From a virus: a stretch of 43,311 nucleotides of DNA. Below the pieces are notes generated by a model. That model was not told the origin of the DNA. It worked only from the letters and a program-made list of their open reading frames with translations, and did no database searches. This document shows, piece by piece, positions 23,329 through 31,741 of the stretch; position 1 is the stretch's first letter, and each line of letters opens with the position of its first letter. The translations under genes were made by a program, and so were the position numbers. The stretch lies in IMG/VR virus record IMGVR_UViG_3300038415_000060, positions 1 through 43,311 of that record; one strand, 5' to 3'.

Positions 23329-24347
23329 TGAAAACCAAGATACTCGTTCTCGCGTTTCTCTTGGCGTGCGCGGCGTGCGCGGCCCAGACGACGGTTCTGC
23401 CGCACACCACGGTCTTTCCGCATACCACCCTGCTGGGCGGCTCCCTCGTCCACACTTTCACGTTCGTCGATATGTCCACGACGGCGGCAATCTCGGCGGG
23501 CGCGGGCGCGTGTTCGGAGGCGAGCACCACGGTCACATGCCTCACCGCAACAACTCCGGTGAATGGGCTGTCGGTGACGATTACTGGAATGACGCCCTCT
23601 GGCTACAACGGAAGCTACCTCGTAACCGGAGTTACAGCAGGAGTTAGCTTCACTTACACGACAGGCGCAGGACTCGGTAACAGCAGTGTAAGTGGCAGCT
23701 GGTATCAAGGCCCGGTAAACAATAACTGCACTGCGTCAACTAGCACCTGCACGGTTACACTCCCATCCTCTACGACGGCGGGAGCGTTGCTGATTGCCTT
23801 CGTGGCCACGGGAAACGTTGGAACCTTTCGCTACCTATCGAACGTCAGTTGCGAGGGAACATTCGCTCCGTTGGATGGCTCTATCGGCGTAATGGACACT
23901 ACTCGCGGGACGGTTGACATAGCCTATCTCACCCATGCGACTGGTGGATGCAGCAGCTTTACTTTTACCCTTAGCGGCAACTCCACGACCGTCTGGACTG
24001 CGGGCTTGATGGAAGCAACCTACACGGGATCGGGTTATGCCAGCGTCGATGGCGCTTGTGCCGCCGCCGACGATACTCCAGCGGCCACCTCTCAGGCTGG
24101 AATAGGGTTCTCGCTTACTGGTTCCAGCGACTTCATCGTGCAGCAAATACATAAAGGCTCGGGAGCAATCGCCATCAACGAAAGCTATACGATACCAACC
24201 GATTTCAGCACTTTGGGTGGTGGGCCAGCCAATCCTTCAACCGCTACGTGGGCAGTGGCCTACCTGCAAAACAGCACGACGGGCACGGCCCCAACCTGGA
24301 CAATTGCCAGCAGCCTTGCAGCGGTGGACGGTTGCGCTTTCAAGTGA
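23328..24347 (+). CDS. Exported beta-rich protein, possible adhesin
   Basis: 339 residues from ATG at 23328 (TAATG with the previous stop). The N-terminus MKTKILVLAFLLACAACAA is a signal peptide. The next residue is Gln, and an imperfect lipobox (LLAC) means a lipoprotein is possible. Residues about 67-115 contain the NGLSVTITGM and YNGSYLVTGV strands of a module repeated in the next gene. It is rich in Cys pairs, Thr and Ser. Upstream open sequence in the same frame belongs to the other gene. Function unknown. Attachment or glycan binding is the best guess. Confidence 0.7.
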   Translation: MKTKILVLAFLLACAACAAQTTVLPHTTVFPHTTLLGGSLVHTFTFVDMSTTAAISAGAGACSEASTTVTCLTATTPVNGLSVTITGMTPSGYNGSYLVTGVTAGVSFTYTTGAGLGNSSVSGSWYQGPVNNNCTASTSTCTVTLPSSTTAGALLIAFVATGNVGTFRYLSNVSCEGTFAPLDGSIGVMDTTRGTVDIAYLTHATGGCSSFTFTLSGNSTTVWTAGLMEATYTGSGYASVDGACAAADDTPAATSQAGIGFSLTGSSDFIVQQIHKGSGAIAINESYTIPTDFSTLGGGPANPSTATWAVAYLQNSTTGTAPTWTIASSLAAVDGCAFK

Positions 24348-24352
24348 GGACT

Positions 24353-27300
24353 ATGAAACGACTCTATCTCATTCTCGCCATCCTCGCGCTGTGCTCTCCG
24401 TGCTTCGGTCAGGCGTGGTCTCCGTTCCTCGACTCGTCTCGCGCAATCAACTGGAACAGCGAAAGCCCGGGATTCACGATCCCAAGCTACACGACTCCAT
24501 GCTCGACACAGCCGACGCTCCTCTCCGGATCAGGAAACGCCTCCGCCAACACCTCGGCTATCCAGAACGCCCTCGCTTCCTGCGACTCGACTCACAACGT
24601 GGTTAATCTTCCTTCAGGCACCTACTACGTCGCGGGCATTAACTTTGGTACGCAGGGCTATCAAGTGCTTCGCGGGGCAGGGGCGAAAAGCACGAAGATC
24701 ATCCTGACGGCTACTCTCGGATGCAGCGGAGTTGGCGCTGGCGTCTGTATGTTGAGTTCTAACTTTACCTACGCCGGAAGCCCTACCGTGGACCCGACAT
24801 GCTCTGGAGGTTCCTGTAGGCAATGCTCATGGACCGCAGGATACGCACAGGGCACGACATCCATTACGCTGAACAGTTGCGGCAGCAGTACCCCCACATC
24901 GAATGGCTTGGCCCAGGGGCAGCAGCTCATTTTGGATCAGGCGAACGACCTGACGGACAACGGCGGCATCTTCCTGTGCGATGCCCGCACTTGGGGCCAG
25001 TCGGGGAATACTCAGCCCTGCACCGTGAACGATGTAAATAACGGTAATGGCGACAATAACGACGGCAGACCGATCACGATTTCGAGCAAGAGCTACACGA
25101 TGTCGCAGAAGCAAGTCACCATGATCCAGACGGTGAGCGGAAGCGGCACAGGCCCGTACACGGTGGTGATTTCCCCCGGAGTGTACTTTAATAACATCCG
25201 TTCTGGCACGCAGCCTGGAGCGTGGTGGCCCGGTACCTTGAAGAACGTAGGACTGGAGAACGTATATCTCGACGGCACGGCGGTCACCAACGACATCATA
25301 CAGATTGCTGGTTGCTATCAATGTTGGGTAAAGGGCGTGGCTACCTACAACGCGGACAGGTCTCACGTTATGATCAACGTGAGTTCCCATACAGTCATCC
25401 GCGACAACTATTTCTTCCAGTCTCGGGCACATGCCTCGCAAAGTTATGGAGTAGAGCCGGAGCAGTCCTCCGCCGACTTGATCGAGAACAACATCTGCCA
25501 ACAGCTTACGAATTGCATCATGACCGGGAACACGTCCGGCTCGGTTTATGGCTATAACTTCTCCGTGGGCGGGGTTTACACCAATCCCAACTACCTGCAA
25601 GATATGTCGTATCCTTCCCACAACGCGGGTAACGACATGAACCTTTATGAGGGGAATAATTTCACTAACAGCAACACAGACGACACTTGGGGATCGTCCA
25701 ACACCGAGACCTTCTTCCGCAATTTTCAGACAGGTTGGCAGCACAACTTCGCCGCGATTGCTTCCTTCACGGGATCGAGTGGAACCCTGACCTTCACTAC
25801 AGTCGGGCAGGACATGACGAACGTTTCCGGCCAAAGCGTTGCCCTTTATGGATTCAGCGGAGTAAATACGAATCTGAACGGGCAAACGGTTACCGTCGGC
25901 TCGCCTAGCGGAAATACGTTCCAGGGGACAGTCACGGGTAGCAACTATGCGAGCGGCCCAGGGTCGGCGTCTTTGAATATCTATTACAACACGATACCTT
26001 GGCGGGATGCCTCCTTCTCCCGCGTACACAACATCGTTGGCAACGTGTTTGGCCAGCCCGGCTATCACAATAATTATGAATCCTATGCGGACTCAACCAG
26101 TTGTCCCGGGGTCAACTGCCCCTATCAGTCCAGTCTGTCCACGAGTATCTATGGATTAGGTTATACCGGGGCTGGAGAGTCTAGCCAAGGAACATGCGGC
26201 CTTGGGGTGACTTCCGCCGGATGTGATCCCGTTGTGCGTTCCACCCTCATGCGCTGGGGCAACTATGATACGGTAAACGCGGCAACCCGTTGGAACTCAA
26301 ACGAGGCTGCTCCAGCAGCCGTGGCCTACGTCAACGCCAATTTCACATCTTCCTATTTCAGCACCATGGCGCACACGCTTCCCGCGTCTCTTTACTACAG
26401 TTCGACGCCTTCGTGGTGGTCCTCCGGAAAGAACTGGCCTCCGGTCGGGCCAGACGTGACCACGGGCAACGTCGGCATCTGCACTGGCGGAACCTACCCC
26501 GGCGCTCAAGCAACCGCAGCCAGCCAATGCACAGGCGGCACACTCACTGCGGCGTGGGCCTCGCACGTTACTTCACTCCCAGCTCAGGACTGCTACCTCA
26601 ACGTGATGGGCGGTGTTCCCGACGGCACGGGAAGCGTTCTCAGCTTCGATGCCAACCAGTGCTACTATTCTGGCTCGACGACCAGCGCAACCAACATTGA
26701 CGACACGCTCACTGCTTGGGGCGGGTACGGCACTGCCGGGTGGAAGCCAGTCTGCGTGCTTCCTGGCTGCAATCCTGGAGGAGTGAATCCTCCGAGTGCC
26801 ACGAACCAAACCATCAACAACGCTTCTCCATCCCTCGACGGCGAATCCATGCTGCTGTCTATTACCTCTCCGGCGGGCGGAAACAGCAACTCGCTGTGGA
26901 CGTACATCGCGGGCGCGAACGAAGCGGCAACGCAGTTTGTAGAAGACTACCGGATCTATCCATCAGCCAACGTGGCCTCGACGAACGCTTTAGAGGACGA
27001 TGACTTCCTGTTTAGCACGACGCTTAACACGGAGTTCATGTTCGGCCACAACTGCGTTACTGGAGGCTACTGGCAAGTCTGGAACCAACTTACCGGGGCA
27101 TGGGTCAATACATCGGTAGCTTGTTCGTTGCCTGCAACGACATGGACGCACGTTCAATGGACAGGGCACCGGGTAGCGGGTGATACCTCCGCCTGCTCCG
27201 GCCATCCCTGCATGTACTACGACACTCTGACCATCAACGGAACGCCCAACGCAATCAACATGACCGAGCCTGCCGGAACTCTTCCCGGAGGATGGGCTAG

Positions 27301-30109
27301 CGCCGTGGGAATTCAGTGGCAGATTGATGTCAGCGCGGGCAACACGACCGTCACGGAGAACCTCGACGAGGCCAGCTTCCAGGCGAGCACGAACGCACCC
27401 GGCGGGAACCTGTCCTTCTTCCAATCTTCCGGCTACTTCGTCAGCAGTGGCGGCGGGTACTTCTCGTTGAGCAGCGTTCCGGCAGCAACGAATGGCACGC
27501 TGCGTGGCGGGTCGCTCGCCCCTCCAAACTTCGGCGGCGTGCGGATTGATACCGACCCCATCGTGGTCGGAACCATTCCAAACGTCTGGTCGACCGGCTC
27601 CGGCACGAATGTAGACTACGGCTTCACGGGTGCGGGATCGATCACGACTGGCACCACGGGCCTGCCCATGTGCCGCGTGACGGACGGTTGCACCGATAGC
27701 GGCGGGGGATGCACGACGGGGAACATCGGGAAATCGTTTGCCAACAACTACTCCGGTGGCGACACCGACCAGCACTGGTCGATCGATCACTCGCAGTTCA
27801 CGGTGGCGGAGAATGCCGCGGCTAACACCTACATCGGATGGATGACCGAGAATACCCACACGATCACGGGATGCGGCATGATCAAGAATTCCGGGAACCT
27901 GTTCTATCTTCCCGGCAAGGCGGTCGCCGCTGATCAAGACGTGGCGAAGATATGGTACGTCGTTAGTGGTACGGCCATCTACAAATACGACCTGTCCGCC
28001 TGTACAACGCCATTCACGACCTGCGCTCCGTCGCCTACTCTGATCTACGACTTTGGCGCGACCAATCACTGCCTCGCGGGAATCAGCCCAACGTGGACGG
28101 GCGTGTTCTCGGCTTCACATAACATAGGCGGCCTGATACAGTTCCAGTGGCCCCTTTCGGCCAGCGGCGGCCAGAACCTTGGAACCATCCAAGCCGTCTA
28201 CTCCTACAATCCTACCAGCCCTGGTTCCAGCCCAGGATGCCGCGTCTGGAACACTGGCACCACGCCATTGGACTTCTCAGCACACGGCGGGTACGGTCCA
28301 ACGCAACTGCCACCAGGATCGGTCTACGGCGATTGGGGGGCGAACGGCCAAGTCAACATGATTGGCTCGAACTACTCACCTCTGTCGTCGCCAATTTCCT
28401 CTGTAGTTTGTAACTGGCCCTACTGCCAGGTTTACACGACTCTGTATCCGCCCGCGAACTATAACATTGTCATTTACGGATCGAGCGTTTCGCAGAACAA
28501 CGGCACTTGGACGATACAATACACTGGCACTCAAGGATTCGCAGTATTGAGTTACACAGGAATGGCGGCCTGTGCCTCCAACTGCGGCACTGTCGCCCTG
28601 ACCGGAGACTTATTTACCATCCACGACCCATTCGTCTCGGAAGGCAATCAATGGATCATCGAGTCGGGAGAGTTTTGGTCGGCGGCGGATGGCACGGGAT
28701 GCTCTTACAGTGAGAGTAACACGACTGTTACCGCAACCGGATGCTCGGCGTGGCCGCAGGCGGGATATGGAGTCACCATCAAGGCGTGCACTCCTTACAC
28801 AAACCAGAACTACACTGTCCAAACGGCGAGCAACACAAGTTTTACATTCACCGCCAAGGCGGGGATTGGCTCGGCGAGCGGATGTAGCTGGTCATATAAT
28901 GCCGTTGAAGCTGCCGACCAGCCTTACTTTTGGGACATACCCACGACTAACGTCATCGTCAGCAAGGGGCTAGTAGGGCACGGCGCTGGTGGCTACGACA
29001 ACTACGCTCATGGAACGAACAACCCACAGGGTATGTTTGCCTATATCGACCTCTACGACAGTTACACATGGTCGAAGTCGGTCAACAACAACTGGAACCT
29101 GGTTCCGACCGTGGCTCCGTCCAACTCCGCCACGCTTGACTCACACTGCTCATGGTCGAATGCCGACGTGAACGACACTTATCCAATTCTGTGCTCGACC
29201 AGCAACGAGGTCGGGGCCGCAGCGCCGTCACCATCCCCCGCAAACACGGAGAACGACGGATGCGTCCATGTCTATCCTTATCCGGTAACCGCCACGCCGA
29301 CTTGCGGTACGGCCAACCCGTTCAGCGGGCCATACGTTCAGGAGATGTTGTACGAGCCGACTTCCGACGTTCAGGATGGGAACGGTGCGCAGTGCTCGGC
29401 CTCGACACTCTATACGACGGCCATTGGAGGCAAGAATTACTATTCCTGCTCTCCGCCACTCGGCTCCTGCACGACGCTGGCGAATTGCCAGACCTTCTGG
29501 CGGCTGGGCAACTCAGGCAGCACGGTCATAAGTTGGAACTTCAATTCGGCGAATGGAACCATCGACCTGTCGCCAGACATGCTGGCATGGTCGTGGACAA
29601 GCGACTGGTTTGGATGGCTGGGCACGACCGACCACGCAACGGTCGCGGGCATGGCCAATGGGCAGGTATTGTTTGTTTCCGGAACTACCTATCAGGTCAC
29701 GAGCAATCTAAATCCGCCAGTCAATCAATTGGTGACCATTTCCACGGCAACGGGAAATACTTCGCTAAACGGTAACTGGGTAGTCACAGCGACAAACGCA
29801 TCTTGGTATAAGATATCGAGCGCCGTGAGTCTGGCCTGTGCGAGTAATTGCGGCAAGACGAACATCCAGCCAATCGTCGGCGGCCTGAACTGGATCAAGG
29901 CCCACGTCTACAACACGGGCGACGTGATTACTCCGCAGGCTGGCAACACCAGCAACTACACGTATCAAGCGTCCGCGCCCTGCACCAGCGGGTCGGCAGC
30001 GCCCACTTGGGCGGCGGGAACGGCAAACGATGGCGGCTGCACTTGGACTTACATCGGAATGCAGAACCTGCGCGGAGATTTGTTCGTCGGTTACATACCA
30101 CAATCGTAA
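24353..30109 (+). CDS. Giant exported multidomain beta-helix protein
   Basis: 1918 residues, the largest gene here. Signal peptide 1-18 (MKRLYLILAILALCSPCFG, Gln next). Residues about 60-600 look like a right-handed parallel beta-helix of the pectate-lyase type: NTSAIQNALASC, then PSGTYYVAGINF, VLRGAGAKSTKI, and IENNICQQLTNCIMTGN. A LamG/concanavalin-like region lies at about 846-1015 (YWQVWNQLTGAWVN, TWTHVQWTGHRVAGD). A repetitive Trp- and Cys-rich part lies at 1063-1750, and a carbohydrate-module-like end at about 1843-1905. Probably a glycan-degrading or glycan-binding spike. Catalytic residues were not identified. The upstream open frame is not used: GAGGA precedes ATG at 24353. Confidence 0.75.
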   Translation: MKRLYLILAILALCSPCFGQAWSPFLDSSRAINWNSESPGFTIPSYTTPCSTQPTLLSGSGNASANTSAIQNALASCDSTHNVVNLPSGTYYVAGINFGTQGYQVLRGAGAKSTKIILTATLGCSGVGAGVCMLSSNFTYAGSPTVDPTCSGGSCRQCSWTAGYAQGTTSITLNSCGSSTPTSNGLAQGQQLILDQANDLTDNGGIFLCDARTWGQSGNTQPCTVNDVNNGNGDNNDGRPITISSKSYTMSQKQVTMIQTVSGSGTGPYTVVISPGVYFNNIRSGTQPGAWWPGTLKNVGLENVYLDGTAVTNDIIQIAGCYQCWVKGVATYNADRSHVMINVSSHTVIRDNYFFQSRAHASQSYGVEPEQSSADLIENNICQQLTNCIMTGNTSGSVYGYNFSVGGVYTNPNYLQDMSYPSHNAGNDMNLYEGNNFTNSNTDDTWGSSNTETFFRNFQTGWQHNFAAIASFTGSSGTLTFTTVGQDMTNVSGQSVALYGFSGVNTNLNGQTVTVGSPSGNTFQGTVTGSNYASGPGSASLNIYYNTIPWRDASFSRVHNIVGNVFGQPGYHNNYESYADSTSCPGVNCPYQSSLSTSIYGLGYTGAGESSQGTCGLGVTSAGCDPVVRSTLMRWGNYDTVNAATRWNSNEAAPAAVAYVNANFTSSYFSTMAHTLPASLYYSSTPSWWSSGKNWPPVGPDVTTGNVGICTGGTYPGAQATAASQCTGGTLTAAWASHVTSLPAQDCYLNVMGGVPDGTGSVLSFDANQCYYSGSTTSATNIDDTLTAWGGYGTAGWKPVCVLPGCNPGGVNPPSATNQTINNASPSLDGESMLLSITSPAGGNSNSLWTYIAGANEAATQFVEDYRIYPSANVASTNALEDDDFLFSTTLNTEFMFGHNCVTGGYWQVWNQLTGAWVNTSVACSLPATTWTHVQWTGHRVAGDTSACSGHPCMYYDTLTINGTPNAINMTEPAGTLPGGWASAVGIQWQIDVSAGNTTVTENLDEASFQASTNAPGGNLSFFQSSGYFVSSGGGYFSLSSVPAATNGTLRGGSLAPPNFGGVRIDTDPIVVGTIPNVWSTGSGTNVDYGFTGAGSITTGTTGLPMCRVTDGCTDSGGGCTTGNIGKSFANNYSGGDTDQHWSIDHSQFTVAENAAANTYIGWMTENTHTITGCGMIKNSGNLFYLPGKAVAADQDVAKIWYVVSGTAIYKYDLSACTTPFTTCAPSPTLIYDFGATNHCLAGISPTWTGVFSASHNIGGLIQFQWPLSASGGQNLGTIQAVYSYNPTSPGSSPGCRVWNTGTTPLDFSAHGGYGPTQLPPGSVYGDWGANGQVNMIGSNYSPLSSPISSVVCNWPYCQVYTTLYPPANYNIVIYGSSVSQNNGTWTIQYTGTQGFAVLSYTGMAACASNCGTVALTGDLFTIHDPFVSEGNQWIIESGEFWSAADGTGCSYSESNTTVTATGCSAWPQAGYGVTIKACTPYTNQNYTVQTASNTSFTFTAKAGIGSASGCSWSYNAVEAADQPYFWDIPTTNVIVSKGLVGHGAGGYDNYAHGTNNPQGMFAYIDLYDSYTWSKSVNNNWNLVPTVAPSNSATLDSHCSWSNADVNDTYPILCSTSNEVGAAAPSPSPANTENDGCVHVYPYPVTATPTCGTANPFSGPYVQEMLYEPTSDVQDGNGAQCSASTLYTTAIGGKNYYSCSPPLGSCTTLANCQTFWRLGNSGSTVISWNFNSANGTIDLSPDMLAWSWTSDWFGWLGTTDHATVAGMANGQVLFVSGTTYQVTSNLNPPVNQLVTISTATGNTSLNGNWVVTATNASWYKISSAVSLACASNCGKTNIQPIVGGLNWIKAHVYNTGDVITPQAGNTSNYTYQASAPCTSGSAAPTWAAGTANDGGCTWTYIGMQNLRGDLFVGYIPQS

Positions 30110-30121
30110 AAGGAGAACACA

Positions 30122-30481
30122 ATGAAGAACTTCGCAAAAGGATTGGTGGTCGGACTGGCATTCGTCGCCATGCTCGCCCTCGCGCAGTCTTACGGGGCTT
30201 TTGGTTTCGGCATCATCGCTCCAACAGTCGCCAACTGCCCTCCGGGGAGCGCCAACAACGCTGTGCTCTGCGCCGTGGGGCCAGTCTCAGGTAGTTATAC
30301 AATGTACGTTAGCTACAACGCGGGAGCGTATCAGCTTCTCGCACCGGCAGGCGCAACGGTCACGGGGACAGCGCCCATCGTGGTGAATAACGGCAATGTG
30401 AGTTGCCCATCGTGTTTAACCACTAGCAGCAAGGTGGCGACTGCGGTGATCAGCACGGCAACCAGCACAGTTACGCAGTAG
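30122..30481 (+). CDS. Small exported protein
   Basis: 119 residues, with AAAAGGAGAACACA before the ATG. Signal peptide MKNFAKGLVVGLAFVAMLAL, cleavage probably after ALA before Gln-22. The mature part is Ser/Thr/Val-rich with Cys pairs (CPPG, VSCPSC) and a beta pattern (YTMYVSYNAGAYQLLAPAG). It is the last of five exported proteins in a row and may be a partner or chaperone of the large spikes. Function unknown. Confidence 0.7.
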   Translation: MKNFAKGLVVGLAFVAMLALAQSYGAFGFGIIAPTVANCPPGSANNAVLCAVGPVSGSYTMYVSYNAGAYQLLAPAGATVTGTAPIVVNNGNVSCPSCLTTSSKVATAVISTATSTVTQ

Positions 30482-30490
30482 GGAGGGCAC

Positions 30491-31741
30491 ATGCTAGTCG
30501 GCGATCTCATTATGAGCGTGCGGGCGCTGGGGCCGGACCCGCCCTTAGCGGCGCTCCAAGCTCCCAACGTTGGCGTTCCCGGCGCTGCTGTTTGGGGGGG
30601 ATCACTTATTCCAGGAACCTACTACGTTGTGGTGACCCAGCTCAATCCATGGGGAGAGTCTCTACCATCCACCGAGCAATCTGTCGTGGTTGTGAGCACA
30701 GGCTTCGTTATCTCCATCACGCCCGATGTCGGGGCCACCTCCGCCCGCGTCTACATTGGAACATCCTCTGGCTTGGAAAACAATTACATGACGTTCGCGG
30801 TCACGCCAGGGTCTACCACCTCTCTCACCTTCACCGGAGTGGGGACTGTTGGAGGCGTTCCGCCAGCCACATCCTCCGCCTACTTCCCCGACTCCAACGG
30901 CGGATTCGTTTCGGCATCTACCCTCTATTCGTGGCTAAACGAAGCGCTCAAGGCAGCCGCGCGCGCTACCGGAGGGATTCAGGATACCTGCGGCATCTCC
31001 TCCGTGTCGGGAATGCGCCGCTACGTTGTTCCGGGGCAGTGGCTGAAATTCGACCAGTGCTTCTACGACGGCTGGGAGCTGGATCTGGGCAACAAGGCGG
31101 AAACGTTCCGCAACCGCAACCTGACCGCCAACATCGCCATCTCTCTGATGGTGGACGCGCAATCCGACACAACGCGGATCGAACTCTATTGGACGCCGTC
31201 GCGCACGGCGGGGGCCACGACCCTCTCCGCGCCCATTGTGCTGAATTCGTTCAACCTTCCCATCAACCCTCCTGCTGGATGGCTGCTGGCGGACGGATTT
31301 GCCGGCATCAACGATGGCACGAACCAGGAGGTCGTATCGTACTCGGCGCAGACGGCAAGCGCGCTGACTGGCTGCATCCACGGGTGGTCGGGGACGCAGC
31401 CCTACGCCTTCGCCGCAGGGGCGGTGGTCAGCGAACTTAACATCGAGATCAACGGGTACAGGATGCCCGCGACGTACTCCGTGGGCCAGTCGGCGGTGAC
31501 GCTGGGCGTGCCTCCGGGCTGGGAGCCGTTCCTCAAGGATTACATGCTGGGACTGTTCCGAGGGGCCGAGCAGGAAACGGACGAGGGCGAGAAATTGAAG
31601 GCCTCGGCGCTCAAGGGACTTGCCGAATGGGCGAAATCGAACAAGCCCGTGGCCGGACCGCGGCAGTGCCGGATGTACGGAGACAGTGGGATTCGTGGAG
31701 TGGTGCCGGGAGGGTTGACGGGAGGGATCATCATACCCTGA
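30491..31741 (+). CDS. Neck/tail adaptor-type structural protein
   Basis: 416 residues. An N-terminal fibronectin-like domain (GTYYVVVTQLNPWGESLPS, SARVYIGTSS) precedes a region typical of head-to-tail connector proteins: STLYSWLNEALKAAARATGG, DTCGISSVSGMRRYVVPGQW, CFYDGWEL. No signal peptide, in contrast to the five genes before it. GGGAGGGCAC precedes the ATG. Probably sits between portal and tail. The 31741 gene overlaps its stop by one base (TGATG). Confidence 0.7.
   Translation: MLVGDLIMSVRALGPDPPLAALQAPNVGVPGAAVWGGSLIPGTYYVVVTQLNPWGESLPSTEQSVVVVSTGFVISITPDVGATSARVYIGTSSGLENNYMTFAVTPGSTTSLTFTGVGTVGGVPPATSSAYFPDSNGGFVSASTLYSWLNEALKAAARATGGIQDTCGISSVSGMRRYVVPGQWLKFDQCFYDGWELDLGNKAETFRNRNLTANIAISLMVDAQSDTTRIELYWTPSRTAGATTLSAPIVLNSFNLPINPPAGWLLADGFAGINDGTNQEVVSYSAQTASALTGCIHGWSGTQPYAFAAGAVVSELNIEINGYRMPATYSVGQSAVTLGVPPGWEPFLKDYMLGLFRGAEQETDEGEKLKASALKGLAEWAKSNKPVAGPRQCRMYGDSGIRGVVPGGLTGGIIIP

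Noticed and set aside
24827-26068. Antisense open frame of 413 codons within the giant exported gene
   Set aside because: Composition looks like a frame shadow (Arg/Val/His-rich) and it would require transcription against the late unit.
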